64,000 nucleotides of DNA from Crotophaga sulcirostris (lineage: Eukaryota > Chordata > Aves > Cuculiformes > Crotophagidae). The DNA lies in assembly GCA_013397455.1 (NCBI GenBank), contig VYZB01000237.1, forward strand, positions 1,104,472 through 1,168,471. The letters run 5' to 3'. Both the position numbers and the translations under genes were made by a program. Positions 42,884 to 54,800 of this stretch are shown piece by piece (positions within the stretch are counted from its first letter, which is position 1; every line of letters begins with the position of its first letter). A model generated the notes under the pieces. That model had not been told where the DNA came from. It did no database searches and worked only from the letters and a program-made list of their open reading frames with translations.

Positions 42884-45800
42884 CAACAATAATAATGCAG
42901 TGTGGAGGGGAAAAATTCCCTCCATCAACGTGCTGGTCATGCTTCTTTTGATGCAGCCCAGGATACGGTTGGGTTTCTGGGCTGCAAGATGTTAGAATAA
43001 AATAAAGAAGTAAGTGTCTGGAAAGAACATGGAAAGGAACAACAGATGCACACATTGTACACAACAAAAAAAAAGTCCAAAATAACATTTCTAACATGAA
43101 ACACTTGCATGACAAGCATTCTATGAAAACAACCATAAAAAAGTTTAAATTAATTAGCAGATGGTTCTGAACTGAAACTTACTGACCTACTTGATAAACT
43201 TCTACAATGAAATGATTGGTCTTGTAGATGAGGGGAGAACAGCGGATAGTGTCATAGAATCACAGAACCGCCTGGTTGGAAAAGACCTTTAAGATCATCG
43301 AGTCCAACCATACCTGTCCACTTACTAAACCATATCCCTGAGAAAGTCATCTACCTGTCTTTTAAACACCTCCAGGGATGGTGTCTCAAACACCTCCCTG
43401 GGCAGCTGCGCCACTGTGTTACCACCCTTTCACTGAAGAAATTTTTCTTAATGTCTAGTTTGAACTTCCTCTGGCAGAACTTGAGGCCATCACCTCTCGT
43501 CCTATCACCTGTCACTTGGGAGATGAGACCAGGAATGATTGAAAGTTGGGTTCTTTGAGCTGTGCTAAAACAGAGTAGATCTCAATTTTGAAGATGCTGA
43601 CACAGTTTGCAAAAAAATGCCTTTAAACATTCTCTAACTATACCAAAATCCTTTAAGAGGTAGGAAAACTGACATTACAGTTTTTTCTCAAATAAATAAA
43701 TAAACAAAATTAGAGCACAAAGTAGTAAATATTTTGACCAAAAAAATGTGGATTTCCCCTTTCAGCAAGTGATTTAACTGATTTAAAGCAATAGCAGAGC
43801 TGAAAGAAGAAAGGTATAAAAAGATTAAAGATGTGTATAAATATCACTAAAAAGGTGAGGGTAAGAGTATAACAAAGGAAGGGTAATCTTATTCTTTGAT
43901 ATAGTCTGGAATTTATACAATTATTAAGTATATAATCAAAATCTCACAAAATAGAAATACAGTTTGCTTTCCCTGGTCTAGCATAAGCAGCCTATTCCTC
44001 TTTGTGTTGCTTAAGAATCTGTGCTCATTTGAGGGCAATATGATAGTTACAAACAAGGTTGTTCAAGGGGACAGGAAAAGGAGGATTAGCATGCCAATTT
44101 ATCTCTGCTGCTCAAACAGATGGGGCCAGAGGCATCAATCACTTGTGATAAGAAGTTCATATCATATTGAAACAGACACAAAGTGTATATCAATGAAAGA
44201 AAATCTTACCGCACTCCATCTTTCTGAAGTGCTGCCTTAAAATTGTCTTATTAAAAGCATTGCTATTTGGAAAAATATTATGACATTAAGAAAACAGTTT
44301 AGAAAAGACACTGCTACACCAGAACTGAGTGTCAAATTGCAGATTTAAGAAAAGGAATTTCTAAAGCAGTATGTTGGCATAACAGAGGCACAAACTCTAC
44401 ATAAATGTAAAGGTCAGCAAAGCAACTGGGACTTCGGGCAGATGATGCAGTATTCTTATGCATACTCATAAATGCCAAGAACAGCGTCCACAGTCTGAAT
44501 GGAACAAATGTAGGCAGCAGACTTAATACCCTCCATTCCCTTTTCCATAATACACAACTCAGTGTTGATAGTATTTTCAAAATTCTCTTAAAAACAGGCA
44601 AGATCTCTGGACAACAACAGGCTACAAATATAAACGTGGTATTACAGCATCTACACTGGAAGATAGGTATTTCAGAGGACATTGGGATACTTGCTTTTTT
44701 TTTGAGCACAGTCATCTAGTAAATATTTTCTTTAGAGTTTTTTTTTAGTTTTGGTTTTTTTTGTAAAAACAGAATACTCTCATGGCAAGAAAAAGTTAAC
44801 AGAGTCTCAGTGAATAATGCACATTGTCTGGAAAACAGGTAGGCTGTTACTTTGTCCCTTGCAACTTGTTAAACTAACTCTATTAAAAGCTGATAAGTGA
44901 GATTGTTCAAGAATGTGATAAAAAAATCAATACACTTTTGATTAAAGGATTGGTGTTCTTAGAGCTCCAATGTAAATGGGTCCGCTGGCTACACTAAGGT
45001 CATCGCTGCTGCAATACAGTGCTGTACTGGGTAAATCATATAAGTATATGTGGCAGAAAAGCATGTGTTATGATCAGATGTCTTTTATTTCTCAAAAAAT
45101 CAGCCGCTATAAAACCAGAACTTGTGTAAACTGATGAAGTTCATGCTATTGGCTTTGTAAGTGTGATCTAACTGCAGGAAGAGAGGTTCATTTCATGTAC
45201 TTTTATGATGCTAAGAGATGGAAGATATCCCCAAAGCAATCATCACCACACTTTTCAGAACTTTAAATGCTGGGAGTCTAAGTATCTTCATATTCCAACT
45301 TTAAAACCAGAAGTCAGTGATAATTTCTTAGGAATAGAAAACCTCAAAAATTTCCTAAATCTCATAAATCACCAAATATTACAATAAATTTACAAAGCAG
45401 CTAATAAACAGCATCACAGCATCAGAACACATGATCGTTGCACTCTGCTGAAATGTTGAAAACACACATTTTCAGTCTTAGGAGCTCTAACAATGTCCTA
45501 TCTAAAGTCTAAACTTAGTTATTTTCTCATAAGCACATTTCACACTAAATGCATTCAGGTATCTGTAATCCCTTTTACCTCTGAAATTGTTTTTGTAATG
45601 TGAACGCAATGGCTAAAAAAAAAAATCAAGTTAACTCCCAAAGTAAACATTTACATAAGTGCAACTGAGTTACTACATATTTTACAGAATTTTCCCCCAT
45701 TCAAACTATGATCCTGTAATATCAATTACACATACCTATCTACACAACCAAGTTAGTTTGAATCAGGTGTTCGCTTTTAAAGAAAATCTCCTGATTGCCC

Positions 45801-48800
45801 CCACATTTTGTTTCACAACTCAGAAGTGTCTTAGCCAGTGACCTTGATTTCTTCTGCATAAAACCAAACCGGAATATCTGCTCTTGCCACTTGATCTGCA
45901 TAACTACAGAGTTAGCACAAAGTAAAATCCTAAAAACCTTTACACACATTAACATTGGACTTACTATGAACTTCTGCTCTACAAATCCACTCCTACTGGC
46001 TGATATCACTTGCTGAAGTAGACAGAAGTCTTAGACCTTCAAATTGTTCATCTAGTCATAACAAAATTAGATGATACAAAAACAAACCATCCAAGTTAAG
46101 TACTAAATTGGTAAGTCCTTCCAATTTTGCTTTTCTCAAGCATTTGCTGAGCATGTCAAATTCAAGAAATAGATTTTTAAAAAGTATTTCTTAACAACAC
46201 TGATTATCGATTGTCTGGACTCTCAATAAGTCTAGATAAGAGTATGTTTGAGGTAACGTACTTTAGAATCATAGAATGACCTGAGTTGGAAGGGACTCGC
46301 AAGGGTCATCAAGTCTAACTCCTAACCGTGCATAGGAGGATTCTAACATTCATACCATGTGTCTGAGGGCATTGTCCAAATGCTTCTTGAATATTGTCAG
46401 GCTTGGTACTGTCACTGCTTCCCTGGAGAGCTGTTCCAGTGCTCCAACACCTCGTAGGTGAAAAACCTTTTCCTAATATCTAACTGAAACCTCCCCTGGC
46501 ACATCTTCCTGCCTTTACCTCTAGTCCTATCATTGGTCACCAGAGAGAAGAGACCAGCACCTTCTCCTCCCCCTTCCTTTGTGAAAAAGCAGTAAACAGC
46601 TGTGAGGTCTCCCCTCAGTCTCCTCTTCTCCAGGCTGAACAGACCAAGTGCCCTCAGCCACTCCTCATACGACTTCCCCTCCAGACCCTTCACCAGCTTT
46701 GTGGCCTCCTCTGGACACTCACCAGTAGTTTGATGTCCTTTTTATTCTGTGGCACCCAAAACTGCACACAGTACTCAAGGTGGGGCCACACCAGTGCAGA
46801 GTACAGCAGGACAATCCCCTCCCTCGACTGAGTGGCAACGCTGTGCTTGATGCACCCCAGGACACAGTTGGTTCTCTCGGCTGCGAGGTCACACTGCTGG
46901 CTCATGTTCAAATTGCCATTGATCAGAACCCCCAGGTCCCTCTCTGCAGGGCTGCTCTCCAGCCTCTCACTCCCCAGGCTGTACATGTGTCCAGAGTTGC
47001 TGCGTCCCAGGTGCAAAACCCGGCACCGGCCCTTGTTAAACTTCATGTGGTTGGCGATTGCCCAGCTCTCCAATCTGTCCAGATCTCTCCGCAGGGCCTC
47101 TTTGCCCATAAGAATGTCAACAGCTCCCCCCAGTTTTGTGTCATCAGCAAACTTGGTTAGTAAACCCTCAAGTTCTGCATCCAGGTCATTTACGAAGATA
47201 TTAAATAGCACTGGCCCCAAGATGGATCCCTGTGAAACCCCACTATTGACTGGACAACAGCCCAATGTAACCCCATTCACTATGACCCTTTGAGCCTGAC
47301 CCATCAGCCAATGGTTCACCCACTACATTATGTGTTTATCCAGTTGGATGCTGGACATTTTGGTTAGAAGGATACTGTGAGAGACAGTATCAAAGGCCTT
47401 GCTGAAATCTAGGAATACTATGTCAATTGGTTTTCCTAGGTCAACTATCATAGAAAGAGATTAATTTTGTCAGGCAGGACCTTCCCCTTATGAATCCATG
47501 CTGGCTGGCATCAATGACTGCGTCGTCTTTCAGGTTTTTTTCAGTAGCTCCCAGAATAATGCTCTCCATAACCTTACCAGGCACTGCAGTGAGGCTGATA
47601 CTGGGGTCATCCCTGCTGCCCTTAATTTAGAAACAGACTAAGATGTTGTACAGTTCTAAGTAGCCAGTAAAAGCCAAGCAATGACCAGGAAAACAAGACT
47701 GAACTGAAAGAGAAAAAAGCCTCAGGAGAAGACATGATCATGGATCTCTCATTTTCTAAACACATTAACAACACCACTCTACAACTGTGCATGCTAATAG
47801 ATTTTGCCTGTATATTAAGATTCTAATAGTGTAATTAGTTCTACAAATTAAAGTGCTCTCAAGATAGATTTTTACATTCTTAAAGAATAAAAAACTGAAG
47901 AATGCACAAAGACGGATCTTAACAGAAATAAAAAAGGAAGAGGAATGTAAGGTTAGAAGACATAATAGTGTCTAAACCAAAGAATTTTACTGGGACAAGT
48001 TGTATGGCTGTACCATGTTAAAGCAGTGCCATTCACTGCTTTGTCTCTTATATTTGCCTTGTCTACCTAAACTTTAGTAAAGCCTTTCACACTATTTCCC
48101 ACAGCATTCTCCTGGAAAAACTGGCTGTTCATGGCTTGGATGGCTGTCATCTTGGGCTAGGTCAAAAGAGTTATAGTAAATGGAGTTAAATCCAGTTGGC
48201 TTCTGATCACAAGTATTGTTCCCCAGGGTTCAGTGTCAGGACCGGTTTTATTTAACATCTTTATCAATGGTAAGGATAAGTGGATCGCGTGCTCCCTCAA
48301 TAAGTTTGCAGATGACAGTAACTGTGGTGGGACTGCTGATCTCCTTGAGGGTAGGAAGGCTCTACAGAGAGATCCGGGCAAGTTGGATTGATGGGCTGAG
48401 ACCAAGGGTATGGGATTCAACAATGCTAAGTGCTGGGTCCTGCACTTAGGCCACAACAGTCCCATGCAACACTACAGGCTTGGGGAACAGTGGCTGGAAA
48501 ACTGCCTGGCAGAAAAAGACCAGGGGATGTTGGTCAATAGGCAGCTGAATATGAGCCAGCAGTGTGCCCAGGTGGCCAACAGTCTCCTGGTTTGTATCAG
48601 AAATAGTGTAACAAGAAGGACTAGGAAAGTGATTATACCCCGGAACCCATCAGCACTGGTGAGGCTGCACCTTGAGTATTCTGTTCAAGTTTTGGTCCCC
48701 TCACTACAAGAAAGACATTGAGGTGCTAGAGCACGTCCAGAGAAGTGCTACAAAGCTGGTGAAAGGTCTGAAATACAAGTATTATCAGAAGCAGCTGAAG

Positions 48801-51800
48801 GAACTGGGGTTCTTTAGTGTGGAGAAGAGAATGCTGTGGGGAGACCTTATTGGTCTCTGCAACTACCTGAAAGGAGATTGCAGTGAGGGGAATGTTGGTC
48901 TCTTCTCCCAAGTAACAAATGATAGGACAAGAGGAAAAGGCCTCAAGTTGCACCAGGGGAGGTTTAGAGTGGACTTTAAGAAAAATTACTTCACTGAAAG
49001 CATTGTCAACTATTGGAACAGGCTGCTCAGGGAAGTGGCTGAGTCACCACCCCTGGAGGTATTTAAAAGATGTGTAGATGTGGTGCTTAGGGTCATGGAT
49101 TCTTGGTGGACTTGGCAGTGTTAAGTTTATAGTTGGACTTGATGATGTTAATGATCTTTTCCAACCTAAATGATTCTGCATCACTTAGGGCCATTACTGT
49201 TCTAAGAAAGAAAACTGCAAAGTCAAAAGAAGGGAAGGCAAATGGGACAAGACACAAGAACACACCAGGGAATACTCTAGGAATCATCAAGGGCCGACTT
49301 CAGCTGTTTATTGTTGATTTAAGTGATAGCACAAACTATTCCTACCAGCTAGTTTAGCTAGAATACGAATATATACATATTCATACACAGTCAAGTGAAA
49401 TTAATATGCACCAATCAAGTAGAAAATGAATGACTTGCAACTGTAGTCTTAATGCATCAAGTGCATAAGCATGTCATGGCTCAGATTTAACTACTTGAGT
49501 ATCAAAAGCAAGCTTATACATTTTTCTTGCTTCCATAGGATGTAGAATACTCATGTCCAAAAAAAGCCTTTTATAGTGCGAACACACATATTATGCAATT
49601 ATATCAATACAGAAATAGTTTGCAAAGTAAGATTTAACATTACTGTTTATTAACAATAATAAAGTAATAAAGAAACCTGTATTTTATTATTACATTTACC
49701 TTAATACAACAGAACTGATGATATTGTGGACACCAACACAATTAGAAACAGTTATTTTTAACACTAATTTCCAGCAACAAAAAAGCCTGGAGAGAAGTGC
49801 AGTTCCATACTGTCCAAAACAAATGGTAACTGACCACAAAAGAAAATTTATCTCTAGCTTACTAAAGTTGACAGAAAGAAGCCCTGCTGCCCAAACTGGG
49901 CACTGATCACACTAAGTTAGGTGCAAGTGATGCACCACAGCTGCTACCAATCTAGCAATCTTTAGTTTCAACATCACTGTTTCTCACATATCACCTGAAA
50001 AGCATATTATCTAATTCCTACTACATGTTGGGAAAATTATGAGCAATTATCCATGCTTTTAAGATGAAAATGTATTTAATTGAGAATAATCTAGTTGTAA
50101 ATTTACCTAATTTTCTTTTTATTCAAAGCACTAAGGGAATACTAAGACACATTATCAAGGCCACAATAATTGTTTTATGTTTTTAATTTCCATCTCTTAC
50201 TTATTTTAAAAAGGTGCTATCCTAGAAAAGGCTAGTGGGTCACACAATGAGCGCCAATTTATATGTTAAATTAGAAGAATACTCCTTAAACATGTATATG
50301 ACCAAACACAACATAATAACAGACACATATACCATGCTTTCTTTTTTAACAAAAGAATTTCAATATATGCAGAAGCAGTAGTAGCAGATTTTTATATAAA
50401 TCTATCACTTATTTTTGATCCATCTACTCTCAATCATCTGCAAATCACTTATTTTTGATCCATCTAATCTCAATCATCTGCAAATATTTTAAGAGCAAAA
50501 TCAGTGTGCTTTTCCTTACAGATTCCACTCTAAGGGGCTAAAGTTACAAAGTCAGATAAAGGACATAGATACATGATATTAGTTATGAATTAAACATCAA
50601 CCCTTTCTCAACTTGAAGTCTCAAACTTTGAGATCTAATGCAGTGAAACAAATAAGAAAGAAACCGGATGGATTCAGTTCAAAATGACTCAGGGTGTGCT
50701 GAGCAGCTCTTTAATCAAGACAGTCTATGGATTCTAAGGAGCTATCCAACATGCCCTAAAGACAACGCAGACACTTCATCAGCTGAATTGCTTTCTAGGT
50801 TTCAATGACTAGGTCTCTGTAGGCTGTAGACTTAGAGCCTAGAGGTGCGATTCACACAACGATCTTAAGTTTATATGCCTTAGAGTTGGATTCCAACCCT
50901 CAAAGTCCATTTATTCATCTTGAAACCTTCTAAAATTAAACAAAAAGGAAATGCTAAGCATTGGCATACGTCTTCAAATTGGCATTTTACTCGCAACTAC
51001 AGAAAGATACTTCCATCTACTCAAATTCCAGAGCCTGACGAGTAACCACTACCCTCTCGGAAGATATACCTGGATATTCTTTCAGAATCAATTCTTTTCT
51101 AAAGAAGCACAACTAATTAGAGAAAGATAGGGTGATGAAGAGAAGCAAATGCTAAATTTAACTATGAAGCACACAGTGACCACTTTGGATTTTTTTTTTT
51201 AAACGAAGAGGAACAACAGTGAAGCGTGGGCAAAGAAAAGATTTATATTAATAGGTTGGGTTTTTCTTTTAAGAAAAGACCCATGCTCAGTTTCTTGCTT
51301 GGCCTTTGAACATTCAAATCTACATCTCCCATCATTTAGGGAGTCTGGACTGTCTCAAACTACAGCAATCATCATTAAGATATTGTATAAGGTGCACAGG
51401 AAATTACAATTACTATTATTCTCCTTTTCCTCCTACGATTGTCTTTACGGAGACAAACAGTGGTTAACATTTCATCATGTCAGAATCCAGCCCTGCCAAG
51501 AATATTTACTGAACTTGGTCCCTGTGGCAAAACACATGGATCACGAGAATTAGAAAAGTTGTATACTGACTATTAGTATCACAGTTTTGAATGTAATATC
51601 TAAATTTCTTTCTACTTTATACACCTATATTCTTAGCATGTAATGATGTTTATCTACTGGATCACATGATGACAACTTGGTAAAAGAATAAATGACACAG
51701 CTAGGTTGTGACAGATCTTAAGGTGTTGCCACACACAGCTTTTGACCCACGCTTTCATCAGAAATGAGCAGAAGACTCTGTGTATTCAGGCTCCACAACT

Positions 51801-54800
51801 CTGACTGCCACTATGTTTCAGCATCGTTGCAGGGTGTGAACTGCCATAGTTGCAGCCTGCAGACTCATACACCATCATTCTGAGGGAGTCTGTTCATTTC
51901 ATGTATGCGTCAGCCAGGGCGTAAAGACTTCCAGTACTGAATAAAAATTATGTATCATACCATATTGTTGTGCACCAAGATGAACTACCCTTGGTTTAAC
52001 TCTGATAACCTGGTTATGTTGCTTCCAGCCAGGTCTAGTACAAACAGACCATATAAATCTCCAGCTTGGACATCTCTGCATCCCAGAGTTCATTCTGTGA
52101 CACAGACATAACGTGCATTTAATTTGCTCTTGTGAAAACTCTTTCGGAGAGGTTTCAGATTTTTCAACATGCTGAGAGGTTTGTTTGTTTCGTGGGAGGA
52201 TTTTCTTTTTGGTGGTTTTGTTGTTGTGGGAGAGTGAGTATGTTTGTTTTGCAGCTGGTTGCAAACTACCTTCACAAAGCTCATCTTGTCATTCTCCCCA
52301 TGCCCTAGAAGGCAGTTTGGATTCATGGCAACATGCTTCTTCAAGGTTTGCCAGTAATGGGATGAGGAAGCTCACACATAATAAAGCAGCTGCAAACAGA
52401 CACTAGAGTCAGGAATCAATAACTAAAGGTCAGATTGCAGTAAGCATGTGACAAACAGCTCTAGAATCTGTGCTTTCATGTGAACGTGAAATCCAATCCA
52501 TTTGCTTTCATACCACCATTATTGCCATAACCTTGTTTTCAGCAATCCATAACACTCAAATTGTTTTCTGTCAGGGTCTGAAGCTCCCTCCTAATTCTAT
52601 CACCTGCTGTGGCATTCACTGACTGAACACAAAAGGTATGTCCCGATGCAAGTTTTTTCAGAAATGACAGTAAACTGCATTTTGGTGACTCATGTCAAGA
52701 GTGCAGGGCAGACCAAAGTGTCAATATTTAGCAGCAGTATAACAACAGTTGCTTATATACTATTTAAGTAACAATAAAACAGTTTACTTAGTATAATCTT
52801 TTTTGAAAGCACTATTTAGTTATCTTGCTCAACTACAAAGCACAGACAATTTTATAAAATTCAGCCCAAATTGCACATGGTTCCCTAAATTCCTATTGCT
52901 ATATGTAAGATGACGGTACACAGTCATGGCTTTGTACACATTTTGAGTAACACATTTTACCCTATGAAAATGCTCAGAGCAGTAGCTTATATTTCTTTCT
53001 GCATATTTCTGATCTGTCTTACCTACAGCATCTGTGCCTTCAGAACACATTCTTCCTATCATGAGGGGAGTGAAGAAGAATACAGTGGCCAACAACCAGC
53101 AGCAAATTACAAATGGAAATCCTCTGACCAGAAAGTGATCTCCCATCACCACTGCAGAAGCATTTAGTTGGTTCTATCTTCCTGGCATATTCCTCAAACA
53201 GATCTTATAAGGTTCTTTTATTAATTCTGCTCTCCTACTGTGATCATATTTATTAAGGGCATTGTGGTTCTGCTTCTGTTCACTCCCATGTTCTCTCCTG
53301 GCCAGAAACATGCTGGGAGTAGAAATAACTACTGAATATGTAAAAAGTAAAAGGTTATCACAGCTTTCAAAGAATTTAAGCTCTAGGAAGAACAGAATGG
53401 TTCAAGGATCAGCTTCTAGCTGAAAAAAAAAACAGGCCAAACAAAAACCCTAAGTGGATGTGAGTCTGAGTTTAGCCACTTCACTGAAGAACAGGCAGTT
53501 CCTCATTGAAGTACAGGCTCCTTTTATAAAAAGGCTCTTAATTCACTGACTAAGGACAGTCCTCCAGTCTGGTCTCATGTACCCAAGAGAATTCACCTCA
53601 AATATTAGAACAACAAAAGCTCTAAGTTTGGAATGTGCACTGATATATACATTAAACATGCATTATTTAAACCTAAAATGATAACACAAACTACTAAATA
53701 TAGAAATTGAATTTCCAAAGGAAGCAAAAAATTATCCTGAATCAAGACTATCTGTTGTTTGTTTCAGAATGTGAAATTTGTTACCTGGATCAAAACATAC
53801 AGTGTATATTGAAAAAACTTAGTAATTCATTATTCCAAAGAAAAACCATGTGATACCTGATGGGTCGATTTTCTTTACTATCAAAGAGTGAGAAAATTAC
53901 TTCCAGTTCCTCTCCCAGATTGGAGCACATGAGACTCTTCATCTGAACAAAAAGATGGTGGCTGCTAGCTGGTACTGGTGTGTCTTTTTTTCGATGACGA
54001 TGCTCCATCTAAAAAATACAAAAACAATACAGCAGCCAGTTTCAATTAATCATAAAAATCTCAAAACAGAAAGAGCTAATAAACCATAATTTTGAACTAT
54101 TTTCTTAAAGTCAATTTTTAAAATATTAACTTAGTATTATCTCACAAGAGATTTTGGTTTTTTTTCTGGTGGTTTGGTTTTAGTTTTGGCAGGAGGTGGT
54201 GGTGGAGGGGGTATTGCATCTGAGAAGGAGAATTCAAGAAAGTGACTTTCCCAGTATTGCACTGCATCGTAATTATCTCTAAGAGAAAAACAGTAACCTC
54301 TAGAAGTTTACCTTTTTCCTACTCTGAAAATTCCAAGCCACCCTAAAGCTTTCCACTGTAACAATACCAGTCTTTCAAAGCTGGTATAAACTGTTAATGA
54401 TCTGATATTCTACTATTCAAACACGCAAAAAATGCTTTTGTAGAAGACTAAATACGAGTATTCTAAAATGCAAAAAAATCATATGTATATTTTATAATCT
54501 TTGGCAGACTGCTATATAGAAACAACAAATTCTCTTGATTTGACTTCACAGTTTATACCATCACCATTTTAATTACCCATTAAGTGTAAAACAATATCTA
54601 TTTGTACTATTTCTCTCTTACGTTGTACCAAAAATAATTTTAAACATCAATCTTTCCAAGGTACTCAGCCTTCAAACTGAGGTTTATCTTGAGCATTTTT
54701 TTTATCTTTATTTTTGAAAGTGCACTCCACGAGTTCCATCATTAGTTTTCTGGGTTATTCTTTTTCAGTATGTTTCTTATGATTAATGCCTCCCCACTGT

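Larger units (their letters stand above)
34628..53856 (-). other. DOCK4: DOCK4 intron 8 (about 19.2 kb)
   Basis: This is the longest intron here. It holds an old CR1 at 35768-36257, a CR1 scrap at 42919-42990, CR1 copies at 43252-43531, 46265-47615 and 48054-49179, an AAT microsatellite at 42851-42896 and a 40-bp tandem duplication at 50404-50483. The stretches 36258-42850, 43532-46264 and 49180-53856 are otherwise AT-rich with no gene or repeat I recognise. Confidence 0.9.

Noticed and set aside
42689..43136. Minus-strand open frames with leucine or isoleucine runs resembling a membrane segment
   Set aside because: The runs are the translated (AAT)n microsatellite, and part of the frame lies in a CR1 scrap.
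46780..47293. Two overlapping plus-strand open frames (126 and 153 codons)
   Set aside because: Both are antisense shadows of the RT frame in the minus-strand CR1 at 46265-47615.
52829..53167. Overlapping 107- and 85-codon frames on opposite strands, both with hydrophobic stretches
   Set aside because: Opposite-strand frames without homology or splice context in a long intron are best explained by chance.
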